Positions 40,933-52,025 of a stretch of 64,000 bases of DNA are shown here, piece by piece. Origin of the DNA: Acanthamoeba castellanii str. Neff (lineage: Eukaryota > Discosea > Longamoebia > Acanthamoebidae); assembly GCF_000313135.1 (NCBI RefSeq), contig NW_004457319.1, positions 62,773 to 126,772 of the forward strand, given 5' to 3'. A program made the translations under genes and the position numbers. Positions within the stretch are counted from its first letter, which is position 1, and each line of letters begins with the position of its first letter. The notes beneath the pieces are model-generated. The model saw only the letters and a list, made by a program, of their open reading frames with translations. It was not told the origin of the DNA and ran no database searches.

Positions 40933-43900
40933 TTACACGTCGAAGGGCGAGACGCCCACCAGCTGCTTGAAGAAGCCGACGACCTCGCCGATGGCCGGGC
41001 GCTTGTGGGCCTTGGGGTGCCAGCAGCGGGTCATGATCTTGCGGAACTCGGCCGGGCAGTTGTCGGGGATCTCGGGGCGCTGGTTGTCGAGCACCTGGAG
41101 CGAGACGCCCATGAAGTTGAGGCCCTCGTAGGGCACGCGGCGGGTGAGGACCTCCCACATGATGATGCCGAGCGAGTAGATGTCGGCCTTCTCGGTGTAC
41201 TTCTCGCCGCGGATGATTTCGGGCGCGATCCAGGACGGGGTGCCGCAGCGGGTCATGGTCGTGTTGGCCTCCTTGACGCGGGCGAAGCCAAAGTCGGCGA
41301 TCTTGACGGTCCAGATGCCGTCGGCCTCGTCGACGAGGATGTTGGAGCACTTGAGGTCGCGGTGGATGATCGACGGCGACACGGTGTCGTGCAGGTACTG
41401 CAGGCCCTGCGCGGTGTGGAAGAGCATGCGCATGCGGTCGTTGAAGCTGAGCTTGAGCGACGACGAGAGGATGGTGCGCAGGCTGCCGTTCTTCATGTAC
41501 TCGGTGATGATGCACATGTTGGGCTCCACCACGCACGCGCCGATGAAGGTGATGATGTTCGGGTGCTGCATGTTCGACAGGATGCTCATCTCCGACCGGA
41601 ACTCGAGCGTGCTCCGCTCGTTCATCGTCTGCTTGATGAAGCGCTTCACCGCCACGTCCACGTTCTGCCACCGCCCGCGGTACACCACGCCGTACGACCC
41701 CGCCCCGAGCGGCTTGTCCTCGTACACCGTCACCTTCGAGTAGTCGATGATCCACGGGCACATGTTGGCCGAGTTGAGCCACGTCTCCGCGTCGCCCTCG
41801 AGCCCCTCGCGCCCGCGCCCGCGCACCGGCTCCATCAGCGTCGACGACGACCCGTCCTCGTCGCTGCTCCGCTCGTCGTCGTTGTCCCGATCAAAGTACC
41901 GGTACAGGCCCGGCACCCGCATCTCGTAGGCCTTGATCTCCTGCGCGTCGCCCGACTCGGTCCGCTCGCGCCGCTGCTCCGTGTCCGTCTCGCCGTCGGC
42001 CGTCGTCGAGGCCTGGTACGACACCGACGTGCGCACGCGCGACACCGGCAGCTCCACCTTCTTAAGGAAGCTGGTCTTGATCTTCTTGTCCTTCCCCCGC
42101 TTCGTCTTGTTCTTCTTGTCGTCGTCGTGGTCGTCGTCGTTGCCCTTGCCCTTCTGGATGAGGCCCAGGTCGGCCAGGCGGTTGCGCACGACGGCCGAGA
42201 TCACGATCTGGCCGGGCTTGGCCACCGAGGCCAGCTTCATGGCGGCTTCGATGGCCGGGCCGCTGTGCTTGATGCCCGCCTTGCGCGCGTCCTTGCTGCG
42301 CTTGGCCGAGATGCTGCCCACGTGGATGCCGCACCGCACGCGCAGGCCGCGGAACACGACGTCGCCCGAGATGGGGTCGGCCACCTCCTCGGCCTGCGGC
42401 ACGGCGAGCAGCTTGGCGGGCCACGGTGCCACCAGCAGCTCCTTCTGCAGCTCGAAGCACATCACGCTCGCGGCCTCAGGCTCGGTGAAGAGGATGCACA
42501 TGGAGCCCTCCGAGTTGCCGCGGTCGCCCACCGTCGTCTCGAAGCCGTGGTGCCGGGCGGCCAGGTCGCGCACGAGCTTGTTGAAGAGGGTCATGGTCTC
42601 CACCATCTCCTCGGGGGCGCGCTGCCACAGGACGTGGGCCGAGGTGACGTCGAGGAACGCGACGGCGATGTTGTCGCTGCTGAGCATGGCATCGTTGGCG
42701 CCGTAGCGGCCGACCAGGTTGCCCGTGTCGTCGAGCTTGACCTTGTACTTGAACATGGGGATGTTCATGCTCGAGCCGTCGATCGAGCCCGAGCCGAGCG
42801 AGGCCGACGACGACATGCCGTCGCTGGTGTTGGACGTCAGCGCTGACGTGTCGTCGGGCCGGCGGCGTCCAGCCTGCGCGTGGCGGATGTCGGCGAAGGA
42901 GGTCATCGACGACGACGACGACGAGCTCGAGCCGCCCGACTTGCTTCCCGTGTAGTCGTTGGTCGAGAGCTGGGTCATGATCTCGAGGAAGCTGGGACGC
43001 ATGACCGGGTCCTGGTGCCAGCACTGGACCATGAGGTGGAGGTACTTGAGGTCGCTGTCGAGCGCCGGCGAGCGCAGGAACCCCCCCGACGCGCCCGAGA
43101 TGGAGCCCGCGGGCTGGCCCCGGGTGGAGCCGGGCGAGAAGGAGTCGTCGAGGATGCCCGACGGCATGGACGACAGGTCGTAGCCCTCCGGCATCGGCGG
43201 GCGGTAGTTGTTGCGCAGCACCGCCACGGCGATCGCCGCCGGCGACATGCCCTCGTAGGGTTGCTGCCTCGTGAATGCCTCCCACATCACGATACCGTAG
43301 CTGTAGGTCTATGTGGTGTGGCCAATGAACTCGCGTTATTAGTCATTACACACACCACACACACACACACACACCGCACACGCGCATCGTACAACACACG
43401 ACCACACACGACACGACACACGGTGAAGTGCGTACATCGGCGAGGACGTAGTCGACGCTCTCGCTCTCGGCGAGGACCTCGGGGGCGGTCCAGTGGATGG
43501 TGCCGACGGCTCCGCCCCGGGGTCCGTTCTTCATGAGCTCGGACTTGACCTTGGTGAGGCCAAAGTCGGAGACCTTGAGGTTCCACTTGTTGTCGAGCAG
43601 GAGGTTGAGCGACTTGAGGTCGCAGTGGGCGACGCCGGACGAGTGGAGGAAGTGCATGCCCTTGGCCGCCTGGTAGAGGAGCTTGATGCGGAGGAGCGGG
43701 GGGATCTCGGGGACGAGCTCGTTGTGGAGGAGCTCGTAGAGGGAGCCGAGGGCCATGTACTCCATGATGATAAACATGCGCGGGGGCTTGGTGCAGGCGC
43801 CCATGAAGAGGACGACGTTGGGGTGGCGCAGGCTGGACATGACGGTCACTTCCTCGCGGAAGTTGCGCTCGATCTCCTTGTTGATGCGGCCGTCGGTGAG

Positions 43901-46579
43901 CACCTTGACGGCGACCTGGGTGCCGCGCCACTCGGAGCGGAAGACGGAGCCGAAGCCGCCCTGGCCGAGGGTCTCGCCCAGGTCGACCTCGCTGTAGGGG
44001 ATCTCCCACTCGTCGCGCATCTTAAGGTGGCGGATGCGCCAGTAGAGGAAGAGGCCCAGGATGAGGCCCAGCACGATCAGAATGCCGAGGAATGGCAAGC
44101 ACGCGGCGAGCAGCGGCACGAGCACGTCGGTCGAGCCGCTGTTGGTGGCCTCCGGCACGGGCTCCGCGCAGTAGGTGCCCTGCCAGCCCGACTGGCACAC
44201 GCACGTGCGGCCGAAACAAGTGCCGTGGTCCGCGCAGATGGTGCCGTTCAAGATGCAGTAGGCGATATCGGTCACGAGCTCGCCCGCGCAGGTGATGTTG
44301 GCGACGAAGGCGAGCATGGCCCGACGCACCGGCGCCGACTGGCCGGCCACGATCATCTTGTTGGCCTTGGCGATCGTCGCCGCCGTCTCGTCGGTCTGCG
44401 TCCAGTAGATGAACTCGACCAGCTTCTTGGCCTTGGTGCAGTCCACCGAGTTGCGCGAGTGCACGGCGAGCGCGTTGGTCGAGATCATAGGCCAGCTGTC
44501 GGAGTTGCCGGGCGGCGCCAGGATGAAGAGGTCAGTCGGCGACGCCGAGTTGGTGATGCCCTGCACGATACTCTCGCGCGTGGGGGCCAGCACGGTGCCG
44601 TTGATCATCAGCGAGGCCGGGCGCAGGTGGGCCGACGTGAGCGCGGTGAAGGAGACGCCCATGCCGAGCGCGTAGGGCGTGCGCATGGCGACGGTGGCCT
44701 CGTTCAGCGTGGCGCAGGGCTGGGTGCGGCCGGGCGAGGACTGCGAGATCGGGTAGACCGGGACGCCGGTCCAGCCCACGGTGCTGTTGAACTCGGGCAC
44801 GTTGGCGCAGAGTGCCTGGTTGATGGCCTGCGCCGTGACCTGGACCGTGCTGAAGTAGGTCACGATAATCGACTTGTTGACCGGCAGCAGCGACGCGATG
44901 CTCGGGTTGAGCGCCAGAATGTCAGGGTGGTCCCACTTCTTAATCCTGTGGTCGATTGTAGGCACAGTTTTAGTTCATGACGCACACACGCAACACACGC
45001 AACACACACCACACACACACACACACACACACCACGGAGAACACATGACAAAGCACACGCGGACGGACCTGTCGAAGTAGATGTCGGACACGACCTGGAA
45101 GGAGAGGACGATGCGGTAGTCGGTGTTGATGAGCTCCGGTATGTTGTAGTTCCACACGAAGCCGTAGGAGACCACGGGCACGGTGAGCACGTCGGGCAGG
45201 GCGGCCTGCTGGGTGGGGGTCAGCAGCGCGCCGGTCGAGGCAAAGTCGATCGAGTTGTCCACCAGACTGGCGAGGCCCTCGACCGACGACGTGGCGAAGT
45301 ACTTGAGGGTGAAGCCCGACGAGCCGAACTCGGTGGCCCACGAGGTGTAGGTGGGGATGATTGGGCCCATGCCCAGCAGGAAGGCCGTGGTGAGGGCCGA
45401 CTGGCCGTTGCAGATCACGCGCGACAGGGCGTCGAGCATGTTCATGCGCTGGCGGCCGGTGAGCGGGAGGAAGCCGGAGCTCTTGACGAGGGTGGCGGCG
45501 TTGTCGTTGATCTGGATCCAGCTGAGGAAGGAGAGCACCTCCTTGATGGTGGCGCAGTCGATGGAGTTGGCCGAGGTGACCCCATCGTCGTTGTAGAGCA
45601 CCATCGACGACACGGTGGAGAGCGGCCACGCGCCGCTGGCCTGGTTGGTCATGTCGTACACCAGCGTGCCGTTGTTGTTGAGCGTCGACGCGGCCATGGC
45701 GGTGGTCACCTGCGCCAGGGTGGTCACGGTGAGCGCGACCACCGTGCCGGTCTTGTCCGCCATCTTGGCGATCGAGAGGCCCGTGCTGTTCTTCTTGAAG
45801 TCCGGGTACATGAAGAAGACCACCGACTTAGGGTGCGTGGCGAGCAGCGCCAACTTGGCGGCGTTGGTGCAGCCCGAGAAGGCGCGGCCGCCCGTCACGG
45901 CCGCCAGGTGGGCGAAGCCGTCGGTCTTGTACTGGTCGAATACGGCCTTGATCGCTGGGCTGATGGCCGATAGGTAGTTGGCCAGCACGCCGCCCTCGCC
46001 CAGCACGTCGTTGCAGTAGATGATCTTCAGCGTGTTGTCGGTGCCGGTGGTGAGGTCCACGTTGGCGTTGACCGCGGCGACGCCCGTGTCGTTCCACGCG
46101 GTGTAGGTGCCGTCCCACATGCCGGCGACGACGGGGCCGGTGAGGGTGAGCACCGAGCCGGAGACGAGGGCCGGGAAGACCGAGGTGGTGTAGGCGGGCA
46201 CCATGGCCGTGGCCATGACCGGAATCTGCGCGTAGGTCGCGGCCGCGGCGCTGGTGTAGTAGGTCGCCATCGAACTCGACGTACCGACGAAGTTGACCCG
46301 CCCGCCGGAGAGCGCGCCCAGCGACGTGTTGACGGTCGTGGTGGTGGTCGTGTAGGCCACGCTCACCACATCCTTGGCGTTGAGATAGGCCGCTCCCAGC
46401 GAATTGTAGATGTCGCTCACGGAGCCCTCGCCTGTTCCGGGGACCGCCAGCGGTTCCGCGCGCTCGACGAAGCCCGCGAGGAGGAGGATCAGAAGGGAGA
46501 GGGCGATGGGGAGGAAGTACGAGCAGTCGCCGGCGGTGCGGGGCCTCCTATGGGAAGTGGCTCGGCCCGAGCCCCTCAT
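40933..46579 (-). CDS. Hybrid receptor: PstS-like ectodomain, EGF, TM, kinase, cyclase-homology, second kinase
   Basis: A membrane signalling protein of about 1,800 residues from three large exons (46579 to about 45070, about 44945 to 43437, about 43315 to 40933). The N-terminal signal anchor is YFLPIALSLLILLLAGFV. The ectodomain holds two phosphate-binding-protein-like modules (AWNDTGVAAVNANV; DRIKKWDHPDILALNPSIA). An EGF-like knot (CADHGTCFGRTCVCQSGWQG, 44218-44160 region) precedes the membrane helix at about 44125-44038. Kinase 1 has LGQGGFGSVF, VAVKVL, DFGLT and APE, but the HRD motif is HCD (TGC at 43622-43624). The cyclase-homology domain (about 42660-42000) keeps AVAFLDVTSAHVLW and RGLRVRCGIHVG, while the second metal-binding aspartate motif appears disrupted (GDRGNSEGSMCILF). 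Kinase 2 (about 41745-40950) is complete: LGAGSYGVVY, VAVKRF, IIHRDLKCSNILV, ADFGFA, APEII. Stop TAA 40933-40935. The ligand is unknown; phosphate-like sensing is inference. Confidence 0.9.
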
Positions 46580-47357
46580 CTTCCGGTGGTACGCGGTCGC
46601 GTTCTTACTGTTCGTAGAACTCTGAGTTCAGCGGTGTGTCGTTGGGAGAGAACTTGACAAGTTGTTGCGAAAAAGAAGACGCCGGTAGTGGAGGCGGTGG
46701 CGGTCGATGGTGGCGATGGTTGCTCTCTTGTCTCTCTTCCTCTTGTCTCTCGCCTAGTCTGTCTACTTCTTCTCGAAGGGGTCTGGTACTGCTCAGTGAC
46801 GGGGCGCTTGCTGAATACTGTTCCTTGCCACTCGCTCGCGTTGGCCTGCTTTGGTGGTGGTGTTCGGTGTAGGAGTCCTCAAGGGACTGGCACGTAGCTG
46901 GCTTTGTTCCCTAAGCGTATGCACGGTAACCAAAGCTCCGAGGCGAGGTCTGGGCGAGGTGTGGTTGCGCGTGACAGAAATAAAGTGCCTCCCGATGCAA
47001 CAACGTTGGTCGCGGTGTGCTTACCTGGAAGTGATGAACTCCAAAAATGGAATGAGATTGGCCAGGAATGTTCTTGGCTCATTTTCCAGGATCAGGGACG
47101 AAAGGCAAAAAGTTTGGGGTTTCCTTGCCTGGCCTGAAACCACCCTGGGTTGTTACACGTCACACGGCGGGGAAAGCTAGAGCTCGATTTGGATACGCGT
47201 GGACCACCCGGCTGGACAACTGAATCCACAGTAAGAATAGAATCACACTTGCCCAAATAAGCACCAGGCATCCTTAAATGCATCGACGACAATTGGTAGG
47301 TGGTCTTGCGGAGAGCAAAATGTTGCTGCCGTTGGAGGGCTCCGGAGCTTGACCAGG
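46580..47357. promoter_or_regulatory. Long divergent intergenic region
   Basis: About 780 bp between the start of the hybrid kinase (minus) and the TATA box of the propeller gene (plus). CT-rich sequence at 46720-46770 lies near the kinase side. Several short open frames exist but none shows family motifs, codon bias like its neighbours or splice structure, so no gene is called. Confidence 0.35.
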
Positions 47358-47365
47358 TATAAAAA
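47358..47365 (+). promoter_or_regulatory. TATA box of the secreted propeller gene
   Basis: TATAAAAA sits 97 bases before the ATG at 47462, with a pyrimidine-rich potential initiator (GTCAGACTCACACC) about 27-32 bases downstream. It is the clearest core promoter in the window and fits a highly expressed gene with strong C-ending codon bias. Confidence 0.7.
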
Positions 47366-47461
47366 GAACGGCAGTCGAAAGTCAGACTCACACCTCAGCT
47401 ACACCAGCTATACAACCTACCTGTACCCTACATAAAAAACCCTCTACTATACCACACTAGG

Positions 47462-49410
47462 ATGCGACAAAACGTTGTCTTCCTCGTGTTCGCCACTCTT
47501 CTCGCCCTCGCCGCCGCCACGCGGACTTACCCGCTGCTCCTCACCGTCGAGGAGCCCGCCGGTCAGGTCGGAATCTACGAAATTGATGGCAGCCCCCTCG
47601 CCAAGGTCAAGGTCGGCTCTCTTCCCCACGAGATCGTCGTGACCGCCGACGGCCGTACTGCCTACGTACGCCTCTCGCCACCATCTTTCACCTCCTACTC
47701 TTACTCTCGCTGCCTGCTAACGCGGAACCACTGAAACTATCACAGGTGACCAACTTCGGCCTCCACGATTATGCTTCGCCCACCGGTTATGCTGGCTACT
47801 ACGTGTCGGTCATCGACGTCAAGCTCATGCTCGAGAGGACCAAGCTCTTCCTCTTTGCTGCCGGCGAGCCCTTCGGCCTCGTCAATCGTGGCCCCCACGG
47901 CATGAAGCTGTCGCCCGACGAGCAGACCCTGTGGGTCAACTCCGAGATCTACTCGGCCGACAACACCACCATCGTGCCCTCGCTCATCACCTTCGACCTC
48001 ACCAGCGGCTCGCAGGCCCCCTCGCAGATCATCCGCGTGCCCGCCACGATGGACAAGATCCACAACTTCGTCTTCTCGCCCAACGGTCAGGACCTGTGGC
48101 TCCAGCTCGGCGCCCAGGGTGTTGCCAAGTACAACATCGCCAGCGGCACCTTCTCCGCCACCTTCGCCGCTAAGAGCCCCAGCGCTGCTGCCCTCGGCTC
48201 TCGCGGCCTCTACTTCGCCCCCAATGGCAGCCTCATCGTCAGCGGTGTCGGCGAGGTCATCGAGTTCTCCGTCGCCAGCTTCCCCCCTACCTTCATCAGG
48301 CGCTTCTGGGCCGCTGATTGGGTGGTGAACCAGTTCCTCTACCCCACCATGACCCACAACGGCCAGTACATCGTGGTCCCTTCGACCAACGGCCAGATCT
48401 TCATCATCAACTACGCCACCGGCAGCCTGGTCAAGCGTGTCGACGTCTTCGGCCTGGACCCCGTCATGGTCGTGATCGATGAGGACGATGAATTCGGCTA
48501 CGCCACGGCCGCTCGCGGTGGTGCCGTCACCAAGATCGACCTCCGCTCCGGCAGCAGGTTCGGCCGCACCGTCGAGTTCCCCACAGGCGTCAACGCCGGC
48601 CCCAACGGCCTCGTGATCGCCAACCCTGGCCGTCGCGTCGAAGATGACCGCGAGACCTTCAAGGTGGTCGCCGTGCTCTCGCTCTCTCCCCCCGTCGCCG
48701 GCACGACCCTCCCCAACAGCAATGCCACCCAGCCCAACGGCCAGCCCAACGGCTACCGCATCAAGTCCGTCTTCGAGTTCTGGAAGGAGAACATCAACCA
48801 GGCCGGTGGCATTCCCTTCGACGGCAACTCGGAGGCCGCCAATGTCGAGGTCACCTACGTCGACGACTTCTCCAACTGGGCGCTCACCAACGGTCTCCTC
48901 CTGGCCGCCCTCAATGACGAGGACGTCAAGGCCCTCTTCGTCGCCAACGTCTACTTCACCCCGTCCGCCGCCCTCCTCGCCAAGCTCGACGAGACCAATG
49001 TGCCCCTGCTCTCCGTCTACCCGCTCTACGCGCCCGCCTCCAAGCGCTCCGCCGAGGAGTCGCAGTTCGTCGAGGAGGAGGAGGACCAGTCCTCGCTCTA
49101 CAAGAGGCAGGTCCCCACCGCTTCTGCCGTCGGCTACGACAGGTGGGTCGACAGCAACAACTTCAACACCGAGTACCTGGCCCGCTTCGCCCGTACCGCT
49201 GCCGCCGTCGACGGCCAGGCCATGACCACCGCCCTCTCGCTCCAGGCCGCCGCCTACAAGGCCGACGAGCTGTGCCCCGAGGACGTTCTCGCTGAGCTCA
49301 CCGGCCTCGACACCTACTTCTTCTACGCCGGCGTCAAGTTCGAGTCGACCACTGGCAACAACATCCGCACCGCCACCGGCTTCCCCGTCCTCGTCAACAA
49401 CCGCGCCTAA
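47462..49410 (+). CDS. Secreted beta-propeller fused to a type I periplasmic-binding-like domain
   Basis: Two exons (47462-47665 and 47746-49410) encode about 622 residues. A cleavable signal peptide is clear (MRQNVVFLVFATLLALAAA). Residues about 25-400 are repeated blades typical of YVTN/lactonase-like propellers: SLPHEIVVTADGRTAYVT, GPHGMKLSPDEQTLWV, IHNFVFSPNGQDLWLQL, RGLYFAPNGSLIVSG, YPTMTHNGQYIVV. From about residue 400 the fold changes: VVAVLSLSPPVAG, IKSVFEFWKENINQAGGI, VEVTYVDDFSNWAL, KALFVANVYFTPSAALLAKL, the pattern of the receptor ligand-binding (ANF/Peripla_BP_6) fold, N-terminal lobe only. No membrane segment follows, so the protein is probably secreted or lysosomal. Two basic pairs (KR) near 49050 and 49105 could be processing sites. 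Codons end in C or G almost throughout. Function unknown; sugar, peptide or amino-acid binding is possible. Confidence 0.8.
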
Positions 49411-49593
49411 GAGGCGATTGTCCGGCCCCATCAGCTGTAGTATTTACGTAACAATTTGACAAGTGCAGGGTCCATAAACTCAATGAGCATTCACCATCAA
49501 CTCTCTCTCTCTCTCCTCCCTCTCCCTCCTCGTCTCTCTGGTCGCTTGCCCAGCTCGCCTCCCCCCCACTCGAGTATTTCTCACAACTCCCCG
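49411..49593. other. Downstream region of the propeller gene
   Basis: Holds the 3' end of the propeller transcript and a CT-rich tract (CTCTCTCTCTCTC, 49501-49515). No gene is visible. Confidence 0.3.
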
Positions 49594-49849
49594 TTAACAC
49601 GAGAGGGGTGGGCGGTACCTTGGATCGGTCCTGGCGGCAATGAAGGTGGCCTGCATCCCCTTCCCGCCGAGCCACTCGGCATCGTCGTACGTTCGACACC
49701 TGTGAGGTCACAAACGCAGCAGTTGAACAATCATCAAAAAGAGGCGAGATGCAAAAAGAAGAGCCACGAGGGCAAAGAGGAAGACAAAACAAGGACGTAC
49801 GCGTTGATGTATCCGTCCGTCCCAAGGCAGTCAAGCGTCTGCAGCTCTT
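49594..49849 (-). pseudogene. Remnant of a minus-strand gene (two terminal exons)
   Basis: Two exon-like blocks with correct splice sites join in frame: 49801-49849 (ELQTLDCLGTDGYINA) and 49594-49699 (CRTYDDAEWLGGKGMQATFI, then AARTDPRYRPPLSC and a TAA stop). The intron between them has GTACGT and a CAG acceptor. Protein-like sequence and phase agreement argue for true coding origin. No start codon or upstream exon exists, because the next 100 bases lead straight into the oppositely oriented gene at 49946. It is therefore best read as the surviving 3' end of a gene whose 5' part was lost. The family is not recognised. Confidence 0.5.
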
Positions 49850-49945
49850 CTGCAATTACATCGAGTGCTCCTTAGCTCCGAGCTGTGGCCGGTAACGCAA
49901 AGGGAAAAGAAAAAAATTGGATTGAAAAAGAGACAGGAGCAGAAG

Positions 49946-51934
49946 ATGGACGGTCTGGGCATTCCTCCCGATCACGACGACGATCTCCTCTTCGGTCTGG
50001 TGCCCTCGTGGTCCACGGCGGTGCTCGCCTCTGCGGTGGGCCTGGCTGGCATCGCCATCTGGCGCCGCTACCTCGCACCCCCAGGACCCTCCAGACCAAC
50101 AACCAAGGGCACCGCCCCCGCTGGCACCACCCGCCCTGCCGTCCCCGCACCCAAAGGTTTGCCCATTCAACCAACTTCCAACTATTTCATTAATTCATGA
50201 TTACATTTATTCTTTTTGTGGATACTAAATAAATAGAAAATGGATAAAAAGAATAAATCATTTATTATTTTTTATTTGGGGCTGCAGTGCGAAAGCCAGC
50301 GCCGTGGGTACCCAACACGGAAGCGGAGGACCTACTGGCCGCAGCGACCGAGGAGGAACAGAAAAAGCTGCGGCCGCTCATCGCCAGCCTGGCTCCCACC
50401 AGCGACCACAACGCACAGATCAAGGCTGCCCGCGCCACCCTCTTCTACGTCCAGGATGGTAACCCATCACCGCATACGACACACAGGACAACACGACACA
50501 CGGCACGACACTCACACCACGGAACGACACACGGAACAACACAGAGAGCCAGTGGAGCATGATGCGCCGGACGGGAGTACTGTCGGCGATGGTGCGGCTG
50601 CTGGTGACGATCACCAATCACGCGGCGCAGCGGGGCGGCGACGGCGACGGCGGTGACATCGGCGTACCGTCGCGCGAGGAGGCCGCGGTGCTGGCGGCCC
50701 TGTCGGCCGCGCTGAGCCGGCTCTGCCGCGCGCCCGAGCTGCGCGAGGCCATGGCCACGCCCGAGCTCGTCGAGCACGCCGTCTTCCTGCTGCGCACGCC
50801 CCTCGTCGACTCGACCAAGGCCGAGCTCGTCGCCCTGCTCAACGTGTTCGTGCGACTGGGCGACGACCTGCGCCTGCGCGCGGCGATGGTCGACGGCGGC
50901 GAGCTGGGGCCGGTCCTCGCACAGCTGTTCCTGCAGACCACCATCGAATCGGGCGAGGACATCATCAAACACTCGGCCAACGCGCTCGTACCTTTCGTTA
51001 CCATGGATGGTACCGACACGACACGACCAACGACACGACCAACGACACGACAGGAAAGAGAAGAAATGTTAACTGAGTTCTCGTGCGCGCACAGAGGGTA
51101 AGAGCACCAGGGATGTGTTGCTGGAGCACGGGGGCGTCGAGCACGCCCTCGACTTGTTCACCGAAGGCCGCGCCAAGTTTGCCAAGCGGAGGACACCCCT
51201 GGCCCTGCTCGCACTCCTCAATGCCCTCAGCGCCGTCGCCGATGGTACGTCCAATGACACGACACGACCAACGACACGACACACGACCAACGACCAGTGA
51301 CATGTCCTGTATCCGGCGCAGTTGAAACGTGCGAGAAGGTGCTGAGCGCGTCGCTGGCGCAGTACTTCGTCGCCGAGCTGCGCAAGAATCAGAAGGTGTC
51401 CCTCCGCCAGAACCTGCCCGATCTCCTCTCCCTCCTCCGCGCCTTCCTCGTCCAGGAGCGCGCCGGCGCCGACGCCAACGACCTCCGCCGCCAGTACATA
51501 CGCTCGATCCCCCCATCCACGTTCACCGCCAATCTCACGATGTGTGTCGTGCGTGTCGTGCGCATCGTGTGCGTGTCGTGCGTGTCGTGTGCGACGGCAG
51601 GTTCCAGGACTTTTTCCTGGAGGAGCAGGACGATGGGACGACGGGCCTCGAGCAGGTCATGTCCTTCCTCAGGGACGACAAGCTGTTCCCCGACGCCGCC
51701 GAAGTCTTGCTCGGCCTCTCCCTCGACAACAGTGCGTTTTACTCCCCCCACGCCCACACGCCCCGCCCGCCCAGACATTGGTGCCGACACGACACGACAC
51801 GGCACAAAGGTCGAGTGCAGGCTGGGATCAAGGAGAACGAGGAGACGATGGCCGCCGTCCGCGCTGCCAGCGAGACCGCGTCGCACCCGGGCAGCGAGGC
51901 CGCGCGCCTACTTCTTGCTAGAGTCGGCGTCTGA
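49946..51934 (+). CDS. Membrane-anchored helical-repeat (ARM-like) protein of unknown function
   Basis: Start ATG 49946 (MDGLGIPPDHDDDLLFGLVP). A hydrophobic N-terminal segment (STAVLASAVGLAGIAIW) followed by RR looks like a signal anchor of the kind seen on outer mitochondrial or ER membrane proteins. A proline-rich linker precedes repeated helical pairs: TEAEDLLAAATEEEQKKLRP, HNAQIKAARATLFYVQDG, AAVLAALSAALSRLCRAPEL, ELVEHAVFLLRTPLV, AELVALLNVFVRLGDDLRLR, KHSANALVPFVTMD, PLALLALLNALSAVAD, NLPDLLSLLRAFLVQE, AAEVLLGLSLDN. Spacing of about 40 residues suggests armadillo or HEAT-type repeats. Seven or so exons; four introns carry ACACGAC tracts. The stop TGA is at 51932-51934. I do not recognise a named family. 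It would fit a membrane-tethered scaffold with cytosolic repeats (inference). Confidence 0.7.
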
Positions 51935-52025
51935 GGGTGTGCCCAACCCATCTTTTTCCTGTACATACCCACAACAAGTGGCGCGTTCCGCACGCAAGCG
52001 CAACTCGACAACACGCGCACGCTCA

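Noticed and set aside
40930..42846. 638-codon plus-strand frame antisense to the hybrid kinase
   Set aside because: Low-complexity Val/Leu/His/Arg translation mirrors the kinase codons; the minus strand has clear kinase motifs.
46851..47180. Short frames in the 46580-47461 gap
   Set aside because: No ATG-supported frame with domain motifs, codon bias or splice sites like nearby genes.
47740..49431. 563-codon open frame antisense to the propeller gene
   Set aside because: It arises from strong GC-ending codon bias of the plus-strand gene; the translation is a repetitive Gly/Asp/Val/Glu string with no domain.
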